Below, one piece after another: positions 18,646 through 27,200 of a stretch of 64,000 nucleotides of DNA. The notes under the pieces were generated by a model that saw only the letters and a program-made list of their open reading frames with translations, ran no database searches and was not told the DNA's origin. Origin of the DNA: JAGPCK01 sp964535575 (GTDB lineage: Bacteria > Bacteroidota > Bacteroidia > UKL13-3); NCBI GenBank assembly GCA_964535575.1, contig CAZHTC010000004.1:1-64000 (forward strand), in the 5' to 3' direction. Made by a program: the position numbers and the translations under genes. Every line of letters begins with the position of its first letter. The stretch's first letter is position 1.

Positions 18646-19379
18646 AGCAGCAACTGGGCAAGAATATAATCGGAAAATAAAATGAGAACTGCACTGTACA
18701 CTACGGCTCTGGTACTGGATTGCCCTACTTCGAGCGCTCCACCATGGGTATAAAATCCCTGAAAAGCCGAAACCGAAGTAATGATAAAAGCAAATGTTAC
18801 AGCCTTGGTACACGAAAAGAAAACGGTAAACCCTTTAAACGTACTTCTTGCCCCTTTCATAAATTCTTCTACGGGTAAAATGCCGGCCATTTTGCCGGCT
18901 ATAATTCCTCCGGATATTCCAAGAAAAATGGCAATAATGATAAGCATGGGTATCACAATCATTCCGGCCAGAATTTTAGGAAGCACTAAGTAATTTGCCG
19001 AATTAATTCCCATGATTTCTAATGCATCTATTTGCTCTGTTACGCGCATGGTTCCAATTTCAGAGGCGATGCTTGAACCAATTTTTCCCGCAAGCACCAG
19101 ACAGGTAATGGTGGGAGCCAGTTCAAGCATAGTGGAGTCGCTCACAATGGTCCCTATAATGGACTTAGCTACCAAACCCGATACCAATTGATAGGCAGTT
19201 TGTACAGTGGTCACGGCCCCTACAAAAACTGAAATAATGGTTACAATTCCTATAGACCCCACTCCGATGCTTTGCATTTCCTGAAACATACGTTCCTTGA
19301 ACACCCAGAATTTCTCGGGCTTGGAGAATAAACCTCTGATAAAAAGAATATAGCGACCGAAATGGTAGAAAAACGACAT
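18642..19379 (-). CDS. mlaE: MlaE-family ABC transporter permease
   Basis: This 245-residue permease partners MlaF in retrograde phospholipid transport. Family features include SIGVGSIGIVTIISVFVGAV, the SEIGTMRVTEQIDALEIMGI cytoplasmic loop, and the LVLPKILAGMIVIPMLIII helix. It has about five to six hydrophobic segments. It is translationally coupled to mlaF and divergent from the SDR gene, with 56 bases between the starts. Confidence 0.9.
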   Translation of the reverse strand: MSFFYHFGRYILFIRGLFSKPEKFWVFKERMFQEMQSIGVGSIGIVTIISVFVGAVTTVQTAYQLVSGLVAKSIIGTIVSDSTMLELAPTITCLVLAGKIGSSIASEIGTMRVTEQIDALEIMGINSANYLVLPKILAGMIVIPMLIIIAIFLGISGGIIAGKMAGILPVEEFMKGARSTFKGFTVFFSCTKAVTFAFIITSVSAFQGFYTHGGALEVGQSSTRAVVYSAVLILFSDYILAQLLL

Positions 19380-19435
19380 GTGCTTTTAATATCGGTGGTA
19401 AATATAATTCAAATAGCTGTTATTTTGTGACCTCA

Positions 19436-20143
19436 ATGAATCAACAACCGTTAATTGTAGTGAGTGGAGGCTCTAAAGGAATAGGGAAAGCCATTGTAAA
19501 GCGATTTGCCATGGAAGGCTTTCGGGTAGCTGCATTTGCCCGAAACAAGGAGCATCTCAATACCCTCGAAAAAGAATTGAAATCAGGTGGTTGCTCCCAA
19601 CTTTTGCTCATGCAAACAGATGCCTCGGATAAAATGGCTGTGTTACAATTTGCCAGCGATGTGATGAATAAAATGGGAACGCCCGATGTTTTGGTAAATA
19701 ATGCAGGGGTTTTTAAACCGGGACACTTATTAAACGAAGAAGATAATACCCTTGAACTCCTTTTGAAAACAAATGTTGAAAGTGCTTACCACCTCACCCG
19801 AGCACTGGTACCCTTGATGAAAAACAATAAAAAAGGCCACGTTTTTAATATTTGTTCCACCGCAAGCATTATTCCCTATACCAATGGAGGGTCATACTGC
19901 ATTAGTAAATTTGCCTTGCTTGGAATGAGTAAAGTGCTTCGAGAGGAATTGAAAGAATCCGCTGTTCGCGTAACTTCGGTATTGCCAGGTGCTACTCTTA
20001 CCGATTCATGGACCGGAAGCACCTTGCCCGAATCCCGGTTTATGCAAGCAGAAGATATTGCAGAAGCCATATGGAATACTTACTCAATGAAAACCGCAGT
20101 TGTGGAAGAATTACTCATAAGACCTCAATTAGGAGATATTTAA
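19436..20143 (+). CDS. SDR family oxidoreductase
   Basis: This 235-residue short-chain dehydrogenase has the NAD(P) motif SGGSKGIG near residue 13, then NNAG and the catalytic Ser and YCISK. The substrate is not evident. The GTG at 19427 that would lengthen the protein overlaps a one-mismatch -7 box (TTATTTTG, 19420-19427), so the ATG at 19436 is preferred. It stands 54 bases upstream of ispG and may be co-transcribed with it. Confidence 0.9.
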   Translation: MNQQPLIVVSGGSKGIGKAIVKRFAMEGFRVAAFARNKEHLNTLEKELKSGGCSQLLLMQTDASDKMAVLQFASDVMNKMGTPDVLVNNAGVFKPGHLLNEEDNTLELLLKTNVESAYHLTRALVPLMKNNKKGHVFNICSTASIIPYTNGGSYCISKFALLGMSKVLREELKESAVRVTSVLPGATLTDSWTGSTLPESRFMQAEDIAEAIWNTYSMKTAVVEELLIRPQLGDI

Positions 20144-20197
20144 AACTTACGGTTAATTTTAGTGTTATATCTTAATCTGACAATCATTTAAGCTGAC

Positions 20198-22150
20198 ATG
20201 ACCTTTAAAGAGCAATCTGAAAATAAAAAATACTGCGCAAGTCTTACCCGTTACCAACGGAGAAAAACCAATACCGTTAAAATTGGTGATTTATATTTAG
20301 GTGGCGACCACCCGATCCGAATCCAATCCATGACCACTACCGATACCATGGATACCAAAGCCACGGTGGAACAATCAATACGTATGATTGAAGCCGGATG
20401 TGAGTTGGTACGCATTACCGCCCCCAGTATAAAAGAAGCACATAACCTTGAAAACATCAAAAAAGAACTGCGCTTGAAAGGATATCAAACTCCATTGGTG
20501 GCAGATATTCACTTTACACCCAACGCAGCCGAAATAGCAGCGCGCATTGTAGAAAAAGTTCGCATTAACCCGGGCAATTTTGCCGACAAAAAAAAGTTTG
20601 AGAACATAGAATATACCGATTCAGCATACAATGGAGAACTTGAACGCATCCGGGAGAGATTTCTACCCCTCATAAAAATTTGCAAAGAATACGGAACAGC
20701 TATGCGCATAGGCACCAACCACGGTTCGCTAAGCGATAGAATTTTGAGTCGTTATGGCGACACTCCGGCAGGAATGGTTGAAAGTGCTTTAGAATTTTTG
20801 CGCATTTGCCGTTACGAAAATTACCATAATCTTGTACTCTCCATGAAATCAAGTAACCCGCAGGTAATGGTAGAAGCCTACCGTTTGCTGGTAAATAAAA
20901 TGGATAGTGAACAAATGTTTTATCCATTGCACCTTGGAGTAACCGAAGCGGGCGAAGGAGATGACGGAAGGATAAAATCGGCACTGGGCATTGGTTGTCT
21001 TCTGGAGGATGGCATTGGAGATACAATCAGGGTATCACTTACCGAAGACCCCGAGTTTGAAATTCCTGTTGCCAAAAAATTAACTGAAAGATACGCTTCA
21101 CGAGTAAATCACTCTCCTGTTCATTCTGTCTTTCCAGAGTCTGTTCAACAATTTTCCCCCTTCGAATATCAAAAAAGAGAAAGTCGGGTATGCCATAATC
21201 TGGGAGGTAAAAATGTGCCGCGGGTAATTGCCGATTTTAGTCATCTCAACACAATTACCGAATGGGAAATGAAACAAATCGGTCATGTTTACGATGCTGA
21301 ACTGGATAAATGGCATATGACTGATTTGGGATCAGATTTTATATTTACCGGATCAAAAGCTATTTCATTTATGTTGCCTAATGGATTGAAAGCCATCTGC
21401 AATTATGAAGTTTGGAAAAGCATTGAACAGAGAAATAATTATTATCCTTTAATAAATATTAATGACCTGAATTTAATCTCCTATATTCCATCAGAAATTA
21501 TTTTTGTTCTGGTGAATTGTGAGCAGGTGGATGCAGAAATTATTCGTCAGTTAAATGATACAAAAAATATAGTTCTGATTATTGAAACAAACAATGAACA
21601 TCGCTTAAGTCAATTGCGCCAGATGTTTTTTGATTTTACAGAGGCCGGTTGCGAAATACCTGTCATTATAAAAACATCATATTCAACAACTGATGGAGAA
21701 ACAATGATGTTACAAAGCTCAACCGACTGTGGCTCATTATTGATAGATGGTTATGGAGATGGTATTTGGATAAATGCTCCTGAAATTCAACTTTCCGTTA
21801 TCAACTCAACGGCATTCGGAATATTGCAGGCCAGCCGCACACGTATTTCAAAAACAGAGTATATTTCTTGTCCGTCATGCGGCCGTACATTATTCAACTT
21901 ACAGGAAACAACCGCCAAAATCAGACAGGTGACTGACCATTTAAAAGGAGTTAAAATAGGCATCATGGGTTGCATTGTAAACGGTCCGGGAGAGATGGCC
22001 GATGCCGACTTTGGCTATGTGGGTACCGGACCAGGTAAGATTACTTTATATAAAGGAAAAGAAGTTGTGAAGCGAAACATATCATCAGAAACAGCTGTTG
22101 ACGAACTAATTAACCTGATAAAAGAATATGGAATGTGGATAGAAAAATGA
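20198..22150 (+). CDS. ispG: (E)-4-hydroxy-3-methylbut-2-enyl-diphosphate synthase, large form
   Basis: This iron-sulfur enzyme converts MEcPP to HMBPP in the MEP isoprenoid pathway. It has 650 residues against about 370 in E. coli. The N-terminal TIM-barrel (GGDHPIRIQSMTTTDT) and the C-terminal cluster domain are intact. Cluster cysteines lie in ISCPSCGRTLF and IGIMGCIVNGPGEMADADFG. About 250 extra residues separate them, the insertion domain known from the plant/Bacteroidota type. It is upstream of a T9SS cargo gene and pairs metabolically with ispD at 30256. Confidence 0.95.
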   Translation: MTFKEQSENKKYCASLTRYQRRKTNTVKIGDLYLGGDHPIRIQSMTTTDTMDTKATVEQSIRMIEAGCELVRITAPSIKEAHNLENIKKELRLKGYQTPLVADIHFTPNAAEIAARIVEKVRINPGNFADKKKFENIEYTDSAYNGELERIRERFLPLIKICKEYGTAMRIGTNHGSLSDRILSRYGDTPAGMVESALEFLRICRYENYHNLVLSMKSSNPQVMVEAYRLLVNKMDSEQMFYPLHLGVTEAGEGDDGRIKSALGIGCLLEDGIGDTIRVSLTEDPEFEIPVAKKLTERYASRVNHSPVHSVFPESVQQFSPFEYQKRESRVCHNLGGKNVPRVIADFSHLNTITEWEMKQIGHVYDAELDKWHMTDLGSDFIFTGSKAISFMLPNGLKAICNYEVWKSIEQRNNYYPLININDLNLISYIPSEIIFVLVNCEQVDAEIIRQLNDTKNIVLIIETNNEHRLSQLRQMFFDFTEAGCEIPVIIKTSYSTTDGETMMLQSSTDCGSLLIDGYGDGIWINAPEIQLSVINSTAFGILQASRTRISKTEYISCPSCGRTLFNLQETTAKIRQVTDHLKGVKIGIMGCIVNGPGEMADADFGYVGTGPGKITLYKGKEVVKRNISSETAVDELINLIKEYGMWIEK

Positions 22151-22212
22151 AAGAAATATGGTATGCAACCTTTATTCTTGCAGCCCTGTCTTTAATTCAG
22201 AAACACGCTTAA
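22147..22212 (+). CDS. Possible 21-residue hydrophobic microprotein overlapping ispG stop
   Basis: An ATG at 22147 overlaps the ispG stop (ATGA) and opens a 21-codon frame ending at TAA 22210-22212. The peptide starts MKEIWYATFILAAL and is one hydrophobic helix with a basic end. The ATGA overlap is the arrangement used for coupled translation. There is no recognisable family, and a frame this short can arise by chance. It could also be a decayed remnant. Confidence 0.25.
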   Translation: MKEIWYATFILAALSLIQKHA

Positions 22213-22229
22213 AAATAGAAGAAAATTAT

Positions 22230-22237
22230 TATTTTTG
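22230..22237 (+). promoter_or_regulatory. -7 promoter element before T9SS cargo gene
   Basis: TATTTTTG is an exact TAnnTTTG match, 26 bases before the ATG at 22264. No clear TTG lies at -33. Confidence 0.5.
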
Positions 22238-22263
22238 TAAAAATCAATAAAGATCAATTCATT

Positions 22264-23550
22264 ATGAAAAAAAGTTTATTTACTTTACTCGGAGGAATGT
22301 TTGCTTTCGGAGTTATGGCTCAAAGCAATCTTCAACCAACAAACAAAATTGAAGTTAAGGAATATCAGGTTCCTTTCCACAGCAAACTACGTGTGAACTC
22401 ATCAGCCAATGCCGGTGGACAGGTTTCACAATGGTTTAGTTACGCAGGTTTACAGGAAAATCTTAACGGATTTGAAGGAAGTAGTATGATGTTGTTTCCA
22501 GACTCATCAGTGGTAGTTGCTTACCTCAATAATGGAACACCAACACAATACAATAATACCTGGATTTCTGCAGGTCAGGGTTTTGATGCAAAAGATGTTG
22601 AATACTCGCTAGATGGAAGCACCTCTCCGCTAAGCAAATTCAATGATTACACTGTTGACTCAATCAGAATTCTTTACCTTTATGAAAGGAATATTCATAC
22701 TGTTACAGACACAATGATTGTTACCTTTCATAAGCAAGGTGCTACCTCAACAACCGGAGCAATGTCAGTGTGGTATTTTGGAACAACTCCTGGTCAAAAC
22801 GTATTCACCACTACCGATTTTAACCGCTCAACTCATGAGCCAGCAACCGGAGCTACTGTTTACCAAATCAGAATCCCTTTAACTGCCCTTGATTCAATTG
22901 CTAACCAAGGAATTTGGGGAGAAAAAATTCTCGCAATCCCTTCTACTTTTAAAAGCATCACTAAAAACAATATTGTTGGTGCAACTGTAACATTCAAACC
23001 CGGTTATTCATACGCTGCCGGTGATACTATTCTTACCGGTGACGGTGTAACAGCGGCAAAACAATTGAATGCATTCTGGGTTAGAACCGTAAGAAATGGA
23101 AACAATGTTGAGCATGCTTACTATAATAACGGTATGGCTATTGACAAAACACAGTTGTACACCGATCGTTTAAATGGTCTTGGTTCAAGATACTTACCTT
23201 CCAGCTACTACTCAGTTTCCCAATTAATACATATTGATTATTTAATTTCATCCGCCAATGTTGGAGTTAAAAACATAAATGGAAACGGATATGGAATGGG
23301 AAATGCATATCCAAATCCTGTTTCAGGAAATTCAGCAGTAAACGTTCCTTTTGCAATTGGTAAAGCAGGAGATGTTACATTAACTGTAACCAATATCATC
23401 GGACAAAATGTTTCTGTGATCACCGAGAAATTCAATGCAGGCGAAAACACCTTTACCGTTGATTTGAACAACCTGAAACCAGGTGTTTATTTCTACACCA
23501 TCAGCAGCGGTAATTTTACCTCGACTAAAAAATTCACAGTTACTGAGTAA
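22264..23550 (+). CDS. Secreted protein with type IX secretion C-terminal sorting domain
   Basis: This 428-residue protein starts with a signal peptide (MKKSLFTLLGGMFAFGVMAQ). It ends with a type A T9SS sorting domain of about 80 residues: AYPNPVSGNSAVNVPF, VTLTVTNIIGQNVSVI and LKPGVYFYTISSG. The middle is a beta-rich region with no catalytic motif that I recognise. The CTD predicts outer-membrane translocation and anchoring or release at the cell surface. It has its own promoter and a strong terminator, so it is a stand-alone unit. Confidence 0.85.
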   Translation: MKKSLFTLLGGMFAFGVMAQSNLQPTNKIEVKEYQVPFHSKLRVNSSANAGGQVSQWFSYAGLQENLNGFEGSSMMLFPDSSVVVAYLNNGTPTQYNNTWISAGQGFDAKDVEYSLDGSTSPLSKFNDYTVDSIRILYLYERNIHTVTDTMIVTFHKQGATSTTGAMSVWYFGTTPGQNVFTTTDFNRSTHEPATGATVYQIRIPLTALDSIANQGIWGEKILAIPSTFKSITKNNIVGATVTFKPGYSYAAGDTILTGDGVTAAKQLNAFWVRTVRNGNNVEHAYYNNGMAIDKTQLYTDRLNGLGSRYLPSSYYSVSQLIHIDYLISSANVGVKNINGNGYGMGNAYPNPVSGNSAVNVPFAIGKAGDVTLTVTNIIGQNVSVITEKFNAGENTFTVDLNNLKPGVYFYTISSGNFTSTKKFTVTE

Positions 23551-23573
23551 TTCGTTGCTGAGTAACTATAAAT

Positions 23574-23604
23574 AAAAAAGCCGCCCGAATAAGGCGGCTT
23601 TTTT
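23574..23604. terminator. Bidirectional intrinsic terminator
   Basis: AAAAAAGCCGCC (23574-23585) pairs perfectly with GGCGGCTTTTTT (23593-23604) around a 7-base loop. It separates the convergent T9SS cargo and thioesterase genes and works on both strands. Confidence 0.93.
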
Positions 23605-23620
23605 ATTTAGCTAATTTTGT

Positions 23621-24058
23621 TCAGGCAGGAAAAATCACTTTAGCCATAGTGGTGGTTGCCTTTGCAATATCAATCTTGTTTCCATCATCTTCCGACCATA
23701 CCTCTGCCTCACAAAAACTAAGGGTATTTCCGGTTTTAAGCACCCAGCCTTTGGCATATATTTTACTGCCTGTTCCAGGATTTAAATAGGAGATTTTTAA
23801 CTCAACTGTAACAACTGTGCTTCCTTTTTCAACCAGTGTAAATGCTGCAAAACCTGCAACCAAATCGCACAAGGTGGCTGTAGCTCCGCCATGCAAAAAG
23901 CCATTTTGCTGTTTTAAAAAATCGTTTAACTCAATTTCGCCTTCTACCTCCCCCGCTTCAATACGGGTAATGCGGAAGCCAATATGATTCATAAAATGCT
24001 GGCCTTTCAGTTTTTCGCGAATGGTGGCTTCGAAGTCGGGATTTTTAGATATAAACAT
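23621..24058 (-). CDS. PaaI-like hotdog-fold thioesterase
   Basis: This 145-residue protein has the hotdog thioesterase features FLHGGATATLCDLVAGFAAF and VELKISYLNPG. It is expected to hydrolyse acyl-CoA thioesters in the cytoplasm; the substrate is unknown. It is divergent from the DUF3822 gene with only 45 bases between starts. An exact -7 box (TATTTTTG, 24090-24083) for this strand lies in that gap. Confidence 0.85.
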   Translation of the reverse strand: MFISKNPDFEATIREKLKGQHFMNHIGFRITRIEAGEVEGEIELNDFLKQQNGFLHGGATATLCDLVAGFAAFTLVEKGSTVVTVELKISYLNPGTGSKIYAKGWVLKTGNTLSFCEAEVWSEDDGNKIDIAKATTTMAKVIFPA

Positions 24059-24082
24059 GATTTACGGAATAATTAAACGGGG

Positions 24083-24099
24083 CAAAAATAGTAATATTG
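24083..24099. promoter_or_regulatory. Back-to-back divergent promoter elements
   Basis: The minus strand has TATTTTTG (24090-24083), an exact -7 box for the thioesterase gene. One base away the plus strand has TAATATTG (24092-24099), a one-mismatch -7 box for the DUF3822 gene. Two polymerases could not occupy both at once. Confidence 0.45.
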
Positions 24100-24103
24100 C
24101 CCG

Positions 24104-24940
24104 TTGAGTTTTACCACCACACATATAACAACCGTTTTTACCCATGAAAGTTATGCCGAAAGCAATGCTTTTATGTACGAAGCGTGTATTCACATCACAA
24201 GGCATCAGGCGGCTGTTTTGGTTGTTGATAAAAACTCGAAAGAATGCAGGCTGATAAAGAAATATGCTTGTGGCATTGCCGACCTGAACAAAGCCGAAAT
24301 ACTTGAGGTGAACGAAACCCTGAACCAAATTCCGGAAACTGAATTAAAATTCAGTCGTTTTTCAGTTGTTATTGACCACCCGCGTCACAGCCTTGTTCCG
24401 GAAGTTTTTTTTGAAAAGGAAAAAGCCGGACTTTTTTATAAACAAACAAACGAGCAGGCCAGCAATGAAGAATTACATACTCAGAAGTTGCCTTCATGGC
24501 AATCTGTAATGTTGTTTCCGTTTCATAAGTACCTAACCACTTTATTTAATTCCAGATTGCGTGGTCCGCGCTTTATTCATCAAAGTGCTGCATTGCTGAG
24601 TGGGGTCGCAAAAGCCTTTAAAGGTGAAGATGGAATTTTAGTGAATTACAACGGACGTTTTGCCACCATTGTTTACCTCAAAAATAAAACACCCTATTTT
24701 GTTAACTCATTCATAGCCGAAACCGATAATGATGCACTTTATTTTCTGTTGGCAACAATGGAAGAATTTATGATTCCACCCACACATCCTGTGTATGTGA
24801 GCGGAGAATTTGAGGGAGAAGACAGTTTACTTGCCTTGTTCAGAAAATACCTCCATCAGGTAGAATGGATATCAACCGGTGTGGCGATACCGGAGTCGCA
24901 TCATTATTTTATGTTATTATCTGCAGCATTGTGCGAATAA
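24104..24940 (+). CDS. DUF3822 family protein
   Basis: This 278-residue protein precedes rsmD and coaD, a position I associate with the uncharacterised Bacteroidota family DUF3822. No catalytic motif is evident. It has no signal peptide or membrane helix, so it is probably cytoplasmic. Translation appears to begin at TTG 24104 because no ATG or GTG lies in frame near the 5' end. The -7 box ends only 4 bases before it, so the leader is very short or absent. The stop overlaps the rsmD start by 10 bases. Confidence 0.7.
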   Translation: MSFTTTHITTVFTHESYAESNAFMYEACIHITRHQAAVLVVDKNSKECRLIKKYACGIADLNKAEILEVNETLNQIPETELKFSRFSVVIDHPRHSLVPEVFFEKEKAGLFYKQTNEQASNEELHTQKLPSWQSVMLFPFHKYLTTLFNSRLRGPRFIHQSAALLSGVAKAFKGEDGILVNYNGRFATIVYLKNKTPYFVNSFIAETDNDALYFLLATMEEFMIPPTHPVYVSGEFEGEDSLLALFRKYLHQVEWISTGVAIPESHHYFMLLSAALCE

Positions 24941-25473
24941 TAAACGGAGCACAAAAAGGACTAATTATCAGAGCTCCGGCAAATTTACCGGTACGCCCCA
25001 CAACGGATATTGCCAAAGAAAGTCTGTTTAATATTCTGGAAACCCGGTTTTCCATTGATGAACTTGAAGTACTCGATTTATTTGCAGGAACCGGAAATAT
25101 CAGTTATGAATTTTGCTCGCGCAGCGTAAAAAAAATAAAGGCAATTGATAAAGACGAAAAGTGCGTTCGCTTTATTAGGCAGCAAAAAGAAAAGCTTGGT
25201 TATGTGCAATTGGAGGTGATTAAAGGCGATGTGATGAGTTACCTTAGAAATGCCCATGAAAGATTTGATCTCATTTTTGCCGATCCACCCTATGCCATGC
25301 CCGGGATTGCCCAAATTCCACAACTTATTTTCGGTTGCCACCTGTTAAAACCGGGTGGAATTTTAATTGTGGAGCATGGAAAAGAGCTGAATTTAAAAAC
25401 CTTGCCTAACTTTGCGGAAGAACGAAATTATGGGCAATCGGTATTTACGTTTTATAAAAATCCACAAGTATGA
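24931..25473 (+). CDS. rsmD: 16S rRNA (guanine(966)-N(2))-methyltransferase
   Basis: This 180-residue enzyme methylates G966 of 16S rRNA using SAM. It has VLDLFAGTGNISYEF (SAM site) and the catalytic DPPY motif in FADPPYAMPG. The start is GTG 24931, giving VRIINGAQKG, which matches the usual family start MRIISGxxKG. A longer in-frame reading to 24865 lies entirely inside the upstream gene and is rejected. It overlaps coaD by 4 bases. Confidence 0.92.
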   Translation: MRIINGAQKGLIIRAPANLPVRPTTDIAKESLFNILETRFSIDELEVLDLFAGTGNISYEFCSRSVKKIKAIDKDEKCVRFIRQQKEKLGYVQLEVIKGDVMSYLRNAHERFDLIFADPPYAMPGIAQIPQLIFGCHLLKPGGILIVEHGKELNLKTLPNFAEERNYGQSVFTFYKNPQV

Positions 25474-25928
25474 AAAGAATTGCATTAGTTCCGGGCACAT
25501 TTGACCCAATTACCATTGGGCATGTTGATATTATTGACCGTGCACTGCTTATGTTTGATGAGGTATGGATTGGTATAGGAAGAAATTCAATTAAACAAAG
25601 TTTATTCAGTGAAGAAAAAAGAAGGACCTGGATTGAACAAATTTATGGAACCAACCCAAAAGTAAAAGTTGAGGCATACGAAGGATTAACTACTGATTTT
25701 TGCAGGAAAATTAATGCCCAGTTTATCATTAGAGGTATACGAACCACGGCAGATTTTGATTACGAAAAAAATATCGCTCAAATGAATAAAGCCCAGTGCC
25801 CCGACATTGAATCCATTTTTTTGATGTGTAACCCTGCGTTTACGGCTATCAGTTCAACCATTGTCCGCGATATTATTCGTAACGGTGGTGATGCGTCACA
25901 ATTTGTTCCTGCCCAAATAAAACTTTGA
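25470..25928 (+). CDS. coaD: Phosphopantetheine adenylyltransferase
   Basis: This 152-residue enzyme makes dephospho-CoA from 4'-phosphopantetheine and ATP, the penultimate step of CoA synthesis. It has the nucleotidyltransferase motif PGTFDPITIGHVDII with (T)IGH, and the C-terminal ISSTIVRDIIRNGGD. Length is normal. It overlaps rsmD by ATGA, an rsmD-coaD pairing seen in many bacteria. It converges on the NUDIX gene with one base between the stops. Confidence 0.95.
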   Translation: MKRIALVPGTFDPITIGHVDIIDRALLMFDEVWIGIGRNSIKQSLFSEEKRRTWIEQIYGTNPKVKVEAYEGLTTDFCRKINAQFIIRGIRTTADFDYEKNIAQMNKAQCPDIESIFLMCNPAFTAISSTIVRDIIRNGGDASQFVPAQIKL

Positions 25929-25929
25929 A

Positions 25930-26544
25930 TTAGGAAGCCGTTTTTACCTGTAGCAACACATCCTTGATAGAAAGATAGGAATCGAGTTCTGTAATATTCA
26001 ACTCATCCCAGCTAACCCATTTTACTTCAGTAATATTTTCTTCTACCTGCGGCTGCAACTTCCCTTCCCAGGTACTATTCATTAAATACCATGTGGTTTG
26101 TTTAATAAACCTATATCCCTGCTGCTTATAAGTATGGTATGAATAAGTGAGTAGTTTATTTATTTTTATCTCTCCAATGCCACATTCCTCCTCTACTTCC
26201 CTAAGGGCAGCGTGTTCAGTACTTTCGTGCGGATCTATTTTCCCTTTTGGTAAATCCCATTTACCAAGACGTTTTATAATTAACACCTGCTTGTGTTCAT
26301 TAAAAACAACCCCGCCTGCCGCTTTTATCATGATAAACTCTTTAAGAATTTTTTGAAACAAATCCGAAGGATTTGAACAAACAAAGGCAATGGCTTTGTG
26401 CTGTAACGATTCAAGTTCCTTAAGATGTATCATGGCATTGGGCGAGTCACTTTCATTAATAACCTTCAAACCGTGGTAGGGTGGCAAACTGTCGCTTACC
26501 CCCATAATTACAAAAGGATTATCGTTAACGAAAATTTTATACAT
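25930..26544 (-). CDS. NUDIX hydrolase
   Basis: This 204-residue protein has an intact Nudix box: G-x5-E-x7-REVEEECGI (GKIDPHE, then REVEEECGI). About 65 residues precede the domain. It probably hydrolyses a nucleoside diphosphate derivative; the substrate is not evident. The ATG at 26544 is preferred to an upstream in-frame start because the latter lies within pyrE. The start codon sits inside the pyrE -7 box, so the two divergent genes share their control region. Confidence 0.88.
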   Translation of the reverse strand: MYKIFVNDNPFVIMGVSDSLPPYHGLKVINESDSPNAMIHLKELESLQHKAIAFVCSNPSDLFQKILKEFIMIKAAGGVVFNEHKQVLIIKRLGKWDLPKGKIDPHESTEHAALREVEEECGIGEIKINKLLTYSYHTYKQQGYRFIKQTTWYLMNSTWEGKLQPQVEENITEVKWVSWDELNITELDSYLSIKDVLLQVKTAS

Positions 26545-26547
26545 TTG
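26540..26547 (+). promoter_or_regulatory. -7 promoter element of pyrE
   Basis: TACATTTG is an exact -7 match ending 5 bases before the pyrE ATG, so the transcript should be essentially leaderless. It overlaps the first codon of the divergent NUDIX gene. Confidence 0.55.
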
Positions 26548-26552
26548 CCCGT

Positions 26553-27191
26553 ATGCCAACCAATGAATCAGTAGCAACAAAAATAGCAGAATATTTATTA
26601 GAAATACATGCTACCCGCTTACAGCCACATCAGCCATTTACATGGGCTTCAGGCTGGAAATCACCAATTTATAATGACAATCGCATTTCACTCTCACATC
26701 CGCACGTGCGCACTTACGTGAAAAAGCAGCTTGCTTCTACCATTAAATCTCATTTTCCAAAATGTGAAATGGTAGTAGGCGTTGCCACGGCCGGCATTGC
26801 TCCCGGAGCATTGGCAGCCGATGAATTAAATCTTCCTTTTGGGTACGTAAGGTCGGAAGCCAAAAAACATGGAATGGGAAATCAGGTGGAAGGAGATGTA
26901 AAATCCGGGCAAAAAGTAGTGGTGGTGGAAGATCTTATTTCAACCGGTAAAAGCAGCTTACAGGCAATTGAAGCATTAAGAAATTTTGGTTGTGAAGTAT
27001 TGGGTTTGGTTTCCATCTTTAACTATGGATTTGATGCTGCTGCATTAAATTTTGAGGCTGCTAAATGTCCGTTTGTTTCCCTCAGCAATTATGATGAGCT
27101 GATAAAAGCGGCCATTGACAAAAAGTATGTGAAAGCAGGAGATCTTGAACTATTAGCTAACTGGAGAAAAGATCCTGCGCGCTGGGGATAG
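26553..27191 (+). CDS. pyrE: Orotate phosphoribosyltransferase
   Basis: This 212-residue enzyme transfers phosphoribose from PRPP to orotate in UMP synthesis. It shows FTWASGWKSPIYNDNR and the PRPP-binding loop VVVVEDLISTGKSS. The start fits the family N-terminus, and no other ATG is near. It leads a pyrE-plsC-gatC-ABC ATPase run. The -7 box is 5 bases upstream. Confidence 0.95.
   Translation: MPTNESVATKIAEYLLEIHATRLQPHQPFTWASGWKSPIYNDNRISLSHPHVRTYVKKQLASTIKSHFPKCEMVVGVATAGIAPGALAADELNLPFGYVRSEAKKHGMGNQVEGDVKSGQKVVVVEDLISTGKSSLQAIEALRNFGCEVLGLVSIFNYGFDAAALNFEAAKCPFVSLSNYDELIKAAIDKKYVKAGDLELLANWRKDPARWG
26578..26585 (-). promoter_or_regulatory. -7 promoter element of NUDIX gene inside pyrE
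   Basis: On the minus strand TATTTTTG (26585-26578) is an exact -7 match, 34 bases upstream of the NUDIX ATG. It lies within the first codons of pyrE, so the two divergent promoters interlock. Confidence 0.4.
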
Positions 27192-27200
27192 TTTTTCAGC

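Noticed and set aside
18646..18813. 56-residue N-terminal extension of the MlaF frame
   Set aside because: It overlaps mlaE coding sequence and precedes the normal ATPase N-terminus, which starts at an ATGA overlap.
24865..24930. N-terminal extension of RsmD
   Set aside because: It lies inside DUF3822 coding sequence; the GTG at 24931 gives the normal family N-terminus.
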